DNA from: SIG424 sp045546695
GTDB taxonomy: Bacteria; Bacillota; Clostridia; UBA1212; UBA1255
Assembly (NCBI GenBank): GCA_045546695.1
Contig: JAZQDE010000030.1
Location: 1-27,891, forward strand
DNA: 27,891 bases
Direction of reading: 5' to 3'
This document shows, piece by piece, positions 13,783 through 22,603 of the stretch. The notes below the pieces were generated by a model, which did no database searches, was not told the origin of the DNA, and saw nothing but the letters and a program-made list of their open reading frames with translations. Within the stretch, counting starts at the first letter, position 1. The number at the start of each line of letters is the position of its first letter. Position numbers and translations under genes: made by a program.

Positions 13783-15855
13783 ATGAGTACACCAATTACT
13801 GCCATATCCGGAATACAGCAGACAAGAGCAAAGCAGCTTGAAGCTTTGGGAGTTTACTGCGCCGAGGATTTGCTTACGCTTTATCCCAGAGGATATGAAC
13901 AGCGCACCAACGTCAAAAAAATCTGTGAAATAACCGCTGAAGACGTTTCGACTCAGGCGGCAATAACGCTGATTGGCACGGTAAGCGATGTTAAAAGCAA
14001 ATATATCCGTGCAAATCTCACAATCACAAGCATGCGACTTCATGATATGACAGGCAGCGTCACAATAACCATGTTCAACCAGGCATACAACGTCAAAAAG
14101 CTTCATCCAAACCAGAAAATAGCAGTATTTGGCAATGTAACGCGCGGAGCGTACTCACTTGAAATAAACAATCCCGTTTTCACAACAAAGCCGGACACAG
14201 ACGAGGATTTCTTTAAAATAAAGGCAATTTATCCTCTTTCGGCGGGCCTTTCACAGAATTTTATGCGAAAAATCGTAAAAAATGCTTTTGCGATTACAAA
14301 AGCTCCCCAGGAAAATCTGCCTGCGGAAATACTTGAAAAGCGTGGCTTTCCGACGAAAAAAACAGCACTTATAAATATTCATTTCCCGAAAAACGAGAAG
14401 GAAATTCATGCTGCCAGAAAAAGGCTTGTCTACGAAGAACTTTTCATCATACAGCTAATGCTGATGCTCATAAAAACCAACAAAAAAACGACGGATGGCG
14501 CAATCAGTTTTGTCGGCAGCGACAATCAAATCATTGAAAAATTCATCAACAGCCTGCCTTTTGAACTGACACTCGGCCAGAAATTGGTATGGCAGGAAAT
14601 AGCAATCGACATGGACAGCCCAAAGTCGATGAACCGGCTCGTTTTAGGTGACGTAGGCTCGGGCAAGACTGTTGTGGCAGTACTTGCAATGCTCAAGGCG
14701 ATTTTGTGCGGATATACGGCTGTGTTCATGGCGCCTACGGAAATTCTTGCCAGACAGCACTATAACAATATCAGCAAAATGTTGGAAAAAATTACCTTGC
14801 CGGGAGGCGAAAAAATCAGAACAACACTGCTTACTGGTTCACTGCCACTTAAAGAAAAAAGGCAGGCAATTGATGATATAAGACAAGGCTTTTCACATAT
14901 AGTAATCGGAACTCACGCACTCATACAAGCGGGCGTGACTTTTCACCGGCCGGGAATCGTAATAACGGACGAACAACACCGTTTCGGCGTAAAACAGCGT
15001 GAGCTTCTTCAGAATTCTGATGAAAATATCAGCCCGGATGTGCTTGTAATGTCTGCAACACCAATTCCGCGCACATTGGCGCTGGTACTTTATGGAGATC
15101 TCGACATATCGACGCTCAAAGGAAAACCATCAGAGCGCAAGCCGGTCATAACTCTCGTACGGCAATCTGATGCGAGGGAAAATATATATAAATGGGCAAC
15201 AGACCAGATTATGCGCAAAAAAGCACAGGTGTATATCGTTCATCCATTGATAGAACAAGGTGAGAGCAATATGCTGAGTGCAGAAGAAAATTACAAGAAA
15301 ATGACAACTGATGCTGCCAGCCCGTTTGTGGAGAAAAATATTTCAACAGGACTTGTGCATGGCAAAATGTCGGCAAAAGACAAGGCCGAAGTGATGGAAG
15401 ATTTTGTCAGCGGCAAGACGTCGGTGCTGTTTTCGACGACAGTTATAGAAGTCGGCGTTGACGTTGCGAACGCAACTATAATGATAATAGAAAATGCAGA
15501 ACGTTTCGGCCTGGCGCAACTGCACCAGCTAAGGGGCAGGGTAGGTAGAGGCGCCGACCAGTCGTATTGCGTGCTCGTGACAGAGGCTTCCGACAAGCCG
15601 AGAATGAAAATAATGGAAGAATCAAACGATGGATTTGAGATTTCTGAAAAAGATCTGGAACTTCGTGGCCCGGGCGACTTCTTCGGCACCCAACAAAGCG
15701 GCCTGCCGCCGTTCAGAATCGCGAATCTGTACAGCGACACGGACATATTAAAAGAAGCGCAAAAAGATGCGCTTCTCATTGAAAAAAATATGTCTCGTTA
15801 CGATGATTATATAAAATATATCAAAAGCATCATACCGGCAAAAATATCTCTGTAA
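13783..15855 (+). CDS. recG: ATP-dependent DNA helicase RecG
   Basis: Unwinds and regresses stalled replication forks and branch-migrates Holliday junctions. The 690-aa length from ATG 13783 fits RecG. Order: N-terminal wedge/OB-fold region (about 60-150), superfamily 2 helicase motor with Walker A G-D-V-G-S-G-K-T at 289-296, D-E-Q-H box from 396, S-A-T-P-I-P-R-T-L motif III, motif VI Q-L-R-G-R-V-G-R-G, and the C-terminal F-G-T-x-Q-S-G block. No Shine-Dalgarno sequence precedes the ATG, and the likely promoter -10 ends 9 bp before it, so the message may be leaderless. An in-frame TTG at 13744 would add 13 unconserved residues and overlaps the promoter. The stop abuts the opposing gfo stop with no gap. 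Confidence 0.95.
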   Translation: MSTPITAISGIQQTRAKQLEALGVYCAEDLLTLYPRGYEQRTNVKKICEITAEDVSTQAAITLIGTVSDVKSKYIRANLTITSMRLHDMTGSVTITMFNQAYNVKKLHPNQKIAVFGNVTRGAYSLEINNPVFTTKPDTDEDFFKIKAIYPLSAGLSQNFMRKIVKNAFAITKAPQENLPAEILEKRGFPTKKTALINIHFPKNEKEIHAARKRLVYEELFIIQLMLMLIKTNKKTTDGAISFVGSDNQIIEKFINSLPFELTLGQKLVWQEIAIDMDSPKSMNRLVLGDVGSGKTVVAVLAMLKAILCGYTAVFMAPTEILARQHYNNISKMLEKITLPGGEKIRTTLLTGSLPLKEKRQAIDDIRQGFSHIVIGTHALIQAGVTFHRPGIVITDEQHRFGVKQRELLQNSDENISPDVLVMSATPIPRTLALVLYGDLDISTLKGKPSERKPVITLVRQSDARENIYKWATDQIMRKKAQVYIVHPLIEQGESNMLSAEENYKKMTTDAASPFVEKNISTGLVHGKMSAKDKAEVMEDFVSGKTSVLFSTTVIEVGVDVANATIMIIENAERFGLAQLHQLRGRVGRGADQSYCVLVTEASDKPRMKIMEESNDGFEISEKDLELRGPGDFFGTQQSGLPPFRIANLYSDTDILKEAQKDALLIEKNMSRYDDYIKYIKSIIPAKISL

Positions 15856-16929
15856 TCAGATATTGCACTCAATGCTGCTGCCTGTCTTGCCGGATTCAAA
15901 GAGCAAATCAATAACTTTCATAACACGCAAAGCTTCTTCCGGTTTAACGATAAGCTCAACGTCGTTTTTGCCACTTGCCTTGCTGTCGATAACAGCGCAG
16001 ACATTGTTATAAAAGTCTGTCCACGTAGGATTAACCTCGGGGAGCTCAAGCTCTTCAGTAGTCTCGCGCGGACGCGGAGCCATTGTACGAGTAGGACCTG
16101 CTTCTGTATAAACAATCTCGCTTGTCCATTCAAGCTCCTTGTCGTCGAGCAGACGGAGCATTTTACCATTGCATGCCCAGTCGTTGATAATCAACGTACC
16201 ATCTGTGCACATAACGTGCCATCTTGCCTGGTTTATAAAACAGTTTGTATCAACCTGCACCATGGCAACTATTCCATTTTCAAATTGAATGTGAAGTCTG
16301 CAGTTGTCGTCAACGTCGTTAGAATAAACTTCAAAGAGTTCTGCACGAACAGAAACAACAGGGGATTTAATCATCCACATAAGCTGGTCAAGCATATGTA
16401 CTCCCCAGTCAAGGAGCATGCCGCCTCCGTTTTTCTTAACGCCTCTCCAACCGGAAAGGACTCTTTTAGAACCTTGAACTCTGCTCTCGAAAACGTACGG
16501 CGTACCGATTGTTTTATCTTCTATAACTTTCTTAACGATAACAAAATCCTTATCCCAACGTCTGTTTTGGTGTACTGTGAAAACCTTGCCGGTTTCTTTA
16601 GCAACGTCCATAATTTCCATCAGTTCGGCAGCGTTCATAGCAACGGGCTTCTCGCAAACAACGTTCTTACCTGCGCGCAGAGCACGGATAGAAAGATCTT
16701 TATGGTAATCATTGGGAGTAGCAACGAGTATCAAATCTGTCTGCGGGTCTGCCAGACACTCGTCTAACGATTCATATCCGATAAGACCGAAACTTTTTGC
16801 TAAATTACGGCGCTCTTCCTGAACGTCATAAACACCTACAACTTTAATAGAAGGGATTGATTCAAAAATTCTTGTTACATGGTATGAACCCATACCGCCG
16901 TAGCCTATAACGGCCATCTTGTGTTCCAT
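15856..16929 (-). CDS. Gfo/Idh/MocA-family NAD(P)-dependent oxidoreductase (canonical type)
   Basis: A 357-aa sugar or cyclitol dehydrogenase-like enzyme; the substrate cannot be read from the sequence. Unlike the tandem pair at 10630-13097, it keeps the canonical motifs: G-Y-G-G-M-G near the N-terminus, an acidic residue after strand 2 (Y-D-V-Q), C-E-K-P with the catalytic Lys, H-Q-N-R-R-W, and D-W-G-V-H-M-L-D with the catalytic Asp/His. ATG 16929 has GAGGTG 7 nt upstream; the in-frame GTG at 16938 overlaps that site. It is 28 nt downstream of ychF on the same strand with no terminator between, so it is probably co-transcribed, although the two have no obvious functional link. Confidence 0.88.
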   Translation of the reverse strand: MEHKMAVIGYGGMGSYHVTRIFESIPSIKVVGVYDVQEERRNLAKSFGLIGYESLDECLADPQTDLILVATPNDYHKDLSIRALRAGKNVVCEKPVAMNAAELMEIMDVAKETGKVFTVHQNRRWDKDFVIVKKVIEDKTIGTPYVFESRVQGSKRVLSGWRGVKKNGGGMLLDWGVHMLDQLMWMIKSPVVSVRAELFEVYSNDVDDNCRLHIQFENGIVAMVQVDTNCFINQARWHVMCTDGTLIINDWACNGKMLRLLDDKELEWTSEIVYTEAGPTRTMAPRPRETTEELELPEVNPTWTDFYNNVCAVIDSKASGKNDVELIVKPEEALRVMKVIDLLFESGKTGSSIECNI

Positions 16930-16957
16930 GATTTTCACCTCATATATTTAAAATAAT

Positions 16958-18052
16958 TTATACATTAAATCTGAATAAAGTTACGTCGCCGTCGTTCATA
17001 ACGTATTCTTTACCTTCTGAACGGACAAGACCCTTTTCACGAGCTGCGTTATAAGTACCGCAGGCAACCAGGTCATCAAAAGCAACAATCTCTGCACGGA
17101 TAAATCCACGCTCAAAGTCTGAGTGGATCTTGCCGGCAGCACCGGGCGCCTTTGTGCCTTTTTTGATAGTCCACGCGCGGACCTCTTTGGGACCGGCTGT
17201 AAGGAAGCTGATAAGGCCGAGCAGTGAGTAGCTTGCCTTGATAAGCTGTGAAAGGCCTGACTCTTGAATGCCAAGTTCGCTTAAAAATTCACGGCTCTCT
17301 TCTTCGCCCATGTTGCTTATATCTTCTTCAAGCTTGCTGCACACGACGATAACACCGGCATTTTCACCGGCAGCGATATCAGAAAGCTCTTTTACATATT
17401 CACAGGAATATGGATCTGCCACGTCATCTTCACTGATGTTTGCGGCATAAATAACGGGCTTTGTTGTAAGAAGGAAGAGCGAATTTACATATTCGCGCTC
17501 TTCGGGAGTAAGGTCCATGCTACGGGCAGGCTTGAAGGCCTCAAGATGGTCTTTAATTCTCTTTAAAAGTTCAATCTCGGCAAGAAGCTTCTTGTCGCCG
17601 TTTTTGCTGGCCTTGCCGACTCTGTCGATACGGCGCTCAATCATCTCAATGTCTGAAAAAATAAGCTCGCAATTGATAACTTCCGTGTCGCTTGTGGGGG
17701 AAGTAGAACCTTCAACTCTGATAATATCGTCGTTGTCAAAACAGCGCACAACGTGAATCAGCGCGTCTACCTCACGGATATGTGAAAGGAATTTATTGCC
17801 AAGACCTTCGCCCTTGCTGGCACCTTTGACCAGACCGGCGATGTCGAGAAATTCTATAGTTGCAGGTGTGTATTTCTCAGGGGAATACATATCAGCCAGA
17901 TAATCAAGACGACTGTCCGGAACACTTACGATGCCAACATTAGGTTCGATTGTGCAAAAAGGATAATTGGCACTTTGCGCGCCTGCCTTTGTCAAGGCAT
18001 TAAATAATGTACTTTTGCCAACATTTGGCAAACCTATTATACCTAGATTCAT
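16958..18052 (-). CDS. ychF: Redox-regulated ATPase YchF (OLA1/Obg family)
   Basis: A 364-aa universally conserved P-loop protein that associates with ribosomes and binds ATP in preference to GTP. Walker A G-L-P-N-V-G-K-S-T is at residues 7-15. The switch region has D-I-A-G-L-V-K-G-A-S-K-G-E-G-L-G-N-K-F-L, the YchF hallmark. The base-specificity motif reads N-I-S-E instead of N-K-x-D, which in this family goes with ATP use. The C-terminal TGS domain includes the conserved F-E-R-G-F-I-R-A-E. The length matches E. coli YchF (363 aa). The ribosome binding site is weak (AAAGATGG). It is the first gene of a minus-strand unit and diverges from the two-component operon. Confidence 0.96.
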   Translation of the reverse strand: MNLGIIGLPNVGKSTLFNALTKAGAQSANYPFCTIEPNVGIVSVPDSRLDYLADMYSPEKYTPATIEFLDIAGLVKGASKGEGLGNKFLSHIREVDALIHVVRCFDNDDIIRVEGSTSPTSDTEVINCELIFSDIEMIERRIDRVGKASKNGDKKLLAEIELLKRIKDHLEAFKPARSMDLTPEEREYVNSLFLLTTKPVIYAANISEDDVADPYSCEYVKELSDIAAGENAGVIVVCSKLEEDISNMGEEESREFLSELGIQESGLSQLIKASYSLLGLISFLTAGPKEVRAWTIKKGTKAPGAAGKIHSDFERGFIRAEIVAFDDLVACGTYNAAREKGLVRSEGKEYVMNDGDVTLFRFNV

Positions 18053-18071
18053 ATATATACCATCTTTCCGT

Positions 18072-18100
18072 TTTACATAATTTTAGTTCTATGATATAAT
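18072..18100 (+). promoter_or_regulatory. Promoter of the two-component/HtrA operon
   Basis: TTTACA (18072-18077) and a perfect TATAAT (18095-18100) are separated by 17 bp. This implies a leader RNA of about 110 nt before the TTG start at 18216. Confidence 0.7.
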
Positions 18101-18109
18101 GCAAAACAA
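18080..18109 (-). promoter_or_regulatory. Possible ychF promoter
   Basis: On the minus strand, TTGTTT (18109-18104) and TAAAAT (18085-18080) are 18 bp apart. It overlaps the opposing response-regulator promoter, so the two would compete for polymerase. Confidence 0.45.
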
Positions 18110-18121
18110 ATAGCCTATCGA

Positions 18122-18174
18122 GGGATTTTATAAAACATATCGTAACAAAAGTCAAGTGTTTTATAAAGCCTCCC
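18122..18174 (+). promoter_or_regulatory. Leader hairpin before the response regulator
   Basis: TTTATAAAACA (18127-18137) and TGTTTTATAAA (18157-18167) are perfect inverted repeats with a 19-nt loop. GGG (18122-18124) can pair with CCC (18172-18174) outside a small bulge. There is no T-run, so it is not an ordinary terminator. It could be a DNA-level operator or an mRNA stability element. Confidence 0.5.
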
Positions 18175-18215
18175 GGTCCCTACTTGATTTTAATTTTTGC
18201 AAGGAGCTGATTTAC

Positions 18216-18911
18216 TTGTCACAGTTTGTTAAACAGAAAATACTTGTTGCTGATGATGATGAAAATATCTCTGATTTAATCAGGATGTATTTTGAAAATG
18301 AAGGATTTGACGTCACAATAGCAAATGACGGATTGACAGCAATTGAAGAATTCAAAAACGTCACTCCCGATATCGTGATCCTTGATATTATGATGCCCGG
18401 CGCAGACGGCTGGCAGGTATGTCGCGAGATCAGAAAAATAAGCCAGGCTCCTGTTATAATGCTCTCCGCAAAAGGTGAAGTTTTTGACAAAGTTCTTGCT
18501 CTCGAACTCGGTGCAGACGACTACATGGTAAAGCCTTTTGATTCAAAAGAGCTCGTTGCACGCGTAAAGGCAATCTTAAGACGTACGTCAAAGGTTGAAG
18601 AACAGTCTCACGATGAGGTTGTTTTCCCGAATCTTCTTGTAAACAAGACAACATATACAGTAAAGGTTAACGGAAATGAAGTTGCAATGCCTCCAAAAGA
18701 GCTCGAGCTTCTTTTCTTCCTTTCTTCAAATCCCAATAAAGTGTACACAAGAGACCAGCTTCTGGAATTCATCTGGGGTTATGATTTCTTTGGCGATTCA
18801 AGAACTGTCGACGTACACATCAAGCGCCTTCGTGAAAAAATTGAAGACGGCAAACACAATTGGCAGATTAAGACTGTATGGGGAATAGGATACAAATTTG
18901 AAGTAAAATGA
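18216..18911 (+). CDS. OmpR/PhoB-family response regulator
   Basis: A 231-aa transcription factor controlled by the adjacent histidine kinase. I start it at TTG 18216 because AAGGAG (18201-18206) is 9 nt upstream and the receiver domain begins at once; the frame is open upstream but unconserved. Receiver domain: acidic pocket D13-D15, phospho-acceptor Asp 57 in V-I-L-D-I-M-M-P, and Lys 106 in M-V-K-P-F. The C-terminal winged helix (about 135-231) has the R-T-V-D-V-H-I-K-R-L-R-E-K-I recognition helix and the G-I-G-Y-K-F wing. Its stop overlaps the kinase start (ATGA). It is most like PhoP/ResD/WalR-type regulators; the signal is not identifiable. Confidence 0.93.
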   Translation: MSQFVKQKILVADDDENISDLIRMYFENEGFDVTIANDGLTAIEEFKNVTPDIVILDIMMPGADGWQVCREIRKISQAPVIMLSAKGEVFDKVLALELGADDYMVKPFDSKELVARVKAILRRTSKVEEQSHDEVVFPNLLVNKTTYTVKVNGNEVAMPPKELELLFFLSSNPNKVYTRDQLLEFIWGYDFFGDSRTVDVHIKRLREKIEDGKHNWQIKTVWGIGYKFEVK

Positions 18912-20506
18912 AAACGTCTATCTTTGCTAAATTTTCGGTATTGTTTGCAATCATTATCGTATTGACTTCTGTTCTGTCATGCGCTCTTATGTACAACTTT
19001 ATCGAAAAATACACTATTGACGCCGGCAGAGAAGATATGCACGCCGCAATTGATGACCTGGAGGTCCTTTACCTGCAGTATCTGGTGGCACAAAGAAATG
19101 GCGTCACTGAGTCCGGCGAATGGTCTTCGGACAGCGCAAGAGAAGATTGTGAAAATAAATTTGAACGCTTTGAAGAGCGTATGCAATTCTACTACAAGCA
19201 GCTCGGTACACACGTATACCTGTCAGGTATGGACGGCCGGTTGCTGTTTTCATATCCATATTTACCCAACGTAGATACACTTGAGGCTGCAGAGTATCTT
19301 CCTAAACGAATTTACTCAAAAATGATTAAAGAATACGAAAATGGCTCAGAGGTATACTATTTCCGTGAAAAACCGCAGTATTTTATGGGTGAAATGGAAG
19401 ATGTCAAGGTCGATGAGAATGGTTTTTCCGAAAATCTCGGAAATTTTTACGGACTGTACGCAAGTTCGGACATATCTGTTTTCACAGTATCAAAGGTGAT
19501 ATATTTTACATATCCAGACACATACGAACCTGTTCAGTACGGAAAAATAACGTTCTGTTCATCGATGAACAGTGTTGCGCAAGCCAGAAATACGATGCTA
19601 TACTACTTTATTCTGGCAACAGTTATTGCCATCGCCCTTGAACTGATTATCATTTTATGGGTTACACGCAGGATGACAAAGCCGATAAGGGAAGTTGAAT
19701 ATCTTACGAAAAATTTGGCAAAGGGTAATTATCAGGGTAAAATAGAAAAGACTACGAATGATGAGATTGGCACGCTTATTGACAGCTACAACAATCTGGC
19801 AGATGAACTTGCTAAACTTGACAAGGTGCGCAGCGACTTTATCGCAGCAGTTTCACATGAGTTGCGTACACCGATGACAACAATCAGAGGATTTGTCGAT
19901 GGTATGCTCGATGGGGTGATACCTCCGGCAAGGCAGGAACATTATCTTACAATTATTAAGGAAGAAATTGTCAGGATGAGTGCTCTTGTAAATGATTTGC
20001 TCGATATGACAAGACTTCAGAGTGGGGTAGTACAACTCGATATTCAGTCTTACGATATTGTTCAGATTGTTCACGGAGTTGTGTCAAAATTAGAACCAAT
20101 TATTACAGAAAAAGACATTAATATCGTGTATCATATATCATGTGAAAAATGTATTGTTGCCGCAGACAGAGCGTCTATCGAACGTGTACTGATAAATCTT
20201 GTACAAAATGCAGTCAAGTTTACTCAGGCAGGAGGAAAGATAGTGCTGACGGTAAAGACAAATGACACAAATGCGCTTGTCAGTGTAGCAGATAATGGTA
20301 TAGGTATTGCAGAAGATGAGTTGCCGTATATTTTTGAGAGATTTTATAAGGCTGATAAATCAAGAGGTCTTGATAAAAAAGGCACTGGTCTCGGTCTTGC
20401 GATAACAAAGAGCATTATTGAAGCTCACGGACAGACAATCAAAGTAGCAAGTAAGCTGGGTGAGGGCACAAAATTTTCATTTACCCTGCAAAGAAAGGAC
20501 AATTAA
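18908..20506 (+). CDS. Membrane sensor histidine kinase
   Basis: A 532-aa partner of the preceding regulator. Two membrane segments (about 8-30 and 229-251) enclose an extracellular sensor of about 195 residues, rich in acidic and aromatic residues and not recognised as a known ligand domain. A HAMP linker follows (about 250-300), then HisKA with phospho-acceptor His 317 in S-H-E-L-R-T-P, and a HATPase_c domain with an N box (N-L-V-Q-N-A-V-K-F), G1 D-N-G-I-G-I, F box F-E-R-F-Y-K-A-D, and G2 G-T-G-L-G-L-A-I. The layout matches PhoR/ResE/WalK kinases without a PAS domain. Only 1 nt separates it from the downstream protease gene, which suggests an envelope-stress or surface-quality signal. Confidence 0.93.
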   Translation: MKTSIFAKFSVLFAIIIVLTSVLSCALMYNFIEKYTIDAGREDMHAAIDDLEVLYLQYLVAQRNGVTESGEWSSDSAREDCENKFERFEERMQFYYKQLGTHVYLSGMDGRLLFSYPYLPNVDTLEAAEYLPKRIYSKMIKEYENGSEVYYFREKPQYFMGEMEDVKVDENGFSENLGNFYGLYASSDISVFTVSKVIYFTYPDTYEPVQYGKITFCSSMNSVAQARNTMLYYFILATVIAIALELIIILWVTRRMTKPIREVEYLTKNLAKGNYQGKIEKTTNDEIGTLIDSYNNLADELAKLDKVRSDFIAAVSHELRTPMTTIRGFVDGMLDGVIPPARQEHYLTIIKEEIVRMSALVNDLLDMTRLQSGVVQLDIQSYDIVQIVHGVVSKLEPIITEKDINIVYHISCEKCIVAADRASIERVLINLVQNAVKFTQAGGKIVLTVKTNDTNALVSVADNGIGIAEDELPYIFERFYKADKSRGLDKKGTGLGLAITKSIIEAHGQTIKVASKLGEGTKFSFTLQRKDN

Positions 20507-20507
20507 A

Positions 20508-21938
20508 ATGTTTGAAGATGATATCAGAAAAGAAGAGCAGGAGATTCCTGCAGTGGAAAACGTTCCGGTTGTTGCCGAGAAAACAGACGAAGAATATTTA
20601 AGCGAAATCAATCGCCTCCAGGAAGAATACAGGCAGTATCAGAAAGCGAAAAAAGAGGAAGAAGAAAGAAAAAAAAGAGAAGCTGCTGCAAATAACCAGG
20701 CACAGGTCGGCAGACGCGGACTTAACAGCTTTGTTACTATTCTCATTTCTGTGTCAGCATCTCTTATGGCATTTATTATTGTTTTTTGTGCACTTGCATT
20801 TTTCCCGTCAAAAGAAGAAAGCATACTGGCAGAATTTTTTGGAGACATCACGATTGTTCAGCCAAACAACAGCACGATTATCGGTGCTCCCGGCGATTCT
20901 ACAGATATCGGCGACACAACAATCAAACCCGGTGATACCGTAACAATTACACCGATAGAGACAGACTCTATAGCGTCTGCTGTATATGCAAAGGTTTTCA
21001 ATTCGGTTGTAGGTATTGAAGTTACAAAAGTTGAAGGTGGAAAATGGAATCAGACAGAAACCATTTACTCTCAGGGCTCAGGAATTATATATTCAAGCGA
21101 CGGTCTTGTTGTAACAAATTACCATGTTATTGAAGCGGCTGTAAATGCTTCTACAGGCAAACTCGACTCATCATTCCGTATATATGCATATTTTGATACA
21201 AAACTTACACAATACTCAAGCGACGTTTCGCTGATTGGCTTTGATAAGGCAAGTGATATCGCAGTGCTTAAATATAACGTAAACGGTCTGACTCCTCTTG
21301 AATTTGCAGATTCTGACAAGGTTACTATTGGTGAACCTGCTGTTGCAATCGGTTCTCCCGGCGGACTTGACTTTATGAATTCTGTAAGTGAAGGTATCAT
21401 AAGCGGTACGGACAGATCTATTGCAGTATCAAATACAGAAGTTGTTTATGATCTTATCCAGACAACTGCTGCTATCAACCCCGGTAACAGTGGCGGCGCG
21501 CTCCTTAACAGCGAGGGCAAACTGCTCGGTATCTGCGCAATCAAACTTTCAGACATAAGCTACGAGGGCATGGGCTTTGCAATCAGCTCCAATGCTGTAA
21601 AGAAGATTGTAGAATCCATCAGAACATATGGTTATTATAACAAGCCTGTTCTCGGTGTAACGGTTGATACAACGTATAATATGGCTCTGGCACAGGCAAA
21701 CGGCTGGCCTCTTGGCGCAGCAGTTACGGAAGTTGCAGAGGGCTCATGTGCTGACAAGGCAGGCATCAAGAAGAACGACATTATCACTAAGATAGGCGAC
21801 ACTCGTATTGAGACATTTATTGATCTGCGTACAGCCCTGCTGGCTCATATGCCCGGTGAAAAGATTACAATTGAAGTATTCCGCATCGATGATAATAAAA
21901 CAATAACAGTACAGGTTACTCTTGACGGAACAAGATAA
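20508..21938 (+). CDS. htrA: HtrA/DegP-like S1C serine protease, membrane-anchored
   Basis: A 476-aa surface quality-control protease. The cytoplasmic N-terminus (1-70) is strongly charged, with a probable coiled coil (about 27-62, rich in Glu/Lys/Arg). One membrane segment (about 75-97) is followed by a Thr/Pro/Asp-rich linker. The trypsin-like domain carries catalytic His 206 (T-N-Y-H-V), Asp 250 (S-D-I-A-V-L) and Ser 328 (G-N-S-G-G-A-L-L). A single PDZ domain (about 380-470) follows, with K-A-G-I-K-K-N-D-I-I. All three catalytic residues are intact. Start ATG 20508 has AAAGGA at 20494-20499; longer frames lie inside the kinase gene. Control by the two-component pair is inferred from gene order, as for the CssRS-HtrA stress system of Bacillus. 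Confidence 0.94.
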   Translation: MFEDDIRKEEQEIPAVENVPVVAEKTDEEYLSEINRLQEEYRQYQKAKKEEEERKKREAAANNQAQVGRRGLNSFVTILISVSASLMAFIIVFCALAFFPSKEESILAEFFGDITIVQPNNSTIIGAPGDSTDIGDTTIKPGDTVTITPIETDSIASAVYAKVFNSVVGIEVTKVEGGKWNQTETIYSQGSGIIYSSDGLVVTNYHVIEAAVNASTGKLDSSFRIYAYFDTKLTQYSSDVSLIGFDKASDIAVLKYNVNGLTPLEFADSDKVTIGEPAVAIGSPGGLDFMNSVSEGIISGTDRSIAVSNTEVVYDLIQTTAAINPGNSGGALLNSEGKLLGICAIKLSDISYEGMGFAISSNAVKKIVESIRTYGYYNKPVLGVTVDTTYNMALAQANGWPLGAAVTEVAEGSCADKAGIKKNDIITKIGDTRIETFIDLRTALLAHMPGEKITIEVFRIDDNKTITVQVTLDGTR

Positions 21939-22603
21939 TGAAGACACTTAAAGAAAACAAACGCAGAATCCTGCAGCTTATTGATAGGCTGCAGGATTTA
22001 TATCCTGAGGCAAATTGCACGCTGACGTTCAAAAATAATTTTGAGCTACTGATTTGCACGCAGTTGTCTGCTCAGAGCACAGATGCCCGTGTGAACATTG
22101 TTACGCCTGAGTTGTTCAGACGTTTTCCGACTCCGCAGGCGTTTGCCCGGGCCAATATTGAAGAAATAGAATCTTTGATTGCCTCTGTCGGAATTTACAA
22201 GAATAAGGCAAAAAACATTAAGAATTGCAGCATTATGCTCTGTGAAAAATATGGTGGCGAGGTCCCGGATACGATGGAGGAGCTTATAAAGCTGCCGGGC
22301 ACAGGTCGCAAAACAGCAAATCTTGTTCTGGGAGAGGCTTTTGGCAAGCCGGCATACATCGTAGATACACATACTGGCAGACTCTGCAACAGAATAGGTC
22401 TTACAAGCAGTGATGATCCTGTGAAAATAGAGCAGGACCTCAGGGCACTTTTCCCGCCGGAGGAGGATACCGGAGGCGTGAGCCTCGGTCTTTGTCACCG
22501 TTTTGTACACCACGGCAGAGTATGCTGCAAATCAAGAAATCCTTTATGCGATTCATGTGGCATACGTGACTTGTGTGATACATATTCTACTCAAAACCCT
22601 TGA
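21938..22603 (+). CDS. nth: Endonuclease III (DNA glycosylase/AP lyase)
   Basis: Removes oxidised pyrimidines and nicks abasic sites. The 221-aa protein has the helix-hairpin-helix L-P-G-T-G-R-K-T-A-N with catalytic Lys 125, and Asp 143 in I-V-D-T-H; the spacing equals that of E. coli Lys 120/Asp 138. The C-terminal 4Fe-4S loop has the proper Cys-x6-Cys-x2-Cys-x5-Cys spacing. An extra Cys precedes the first ligand. The ATG overlaps the htrA stop (TAATG), so it belongs to the same transcript. The 3' end overlaps the opposing 181-aa gene by 17 bp. Confidence 0.96.
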   Translation: MKTLKENKRRILQLIDRLQDLYPEANCTLTFKNNFELLICTQLSAQSTDARVNIVTPELFRRFPTPQAFARANIEEIESLIASVGIYKNKAKNIKNCSIMLCEKYGGEVPDTMEELIKLPGTGRKTANLVLGEAFGKPAYIVDTHTGRLCNRIGLTSSDDPVKIEQDLRALFPPEEDTGGVSLGLCHRFVHHGRVCCKSRNPLCDSCGIRDLCDTYSTQNP

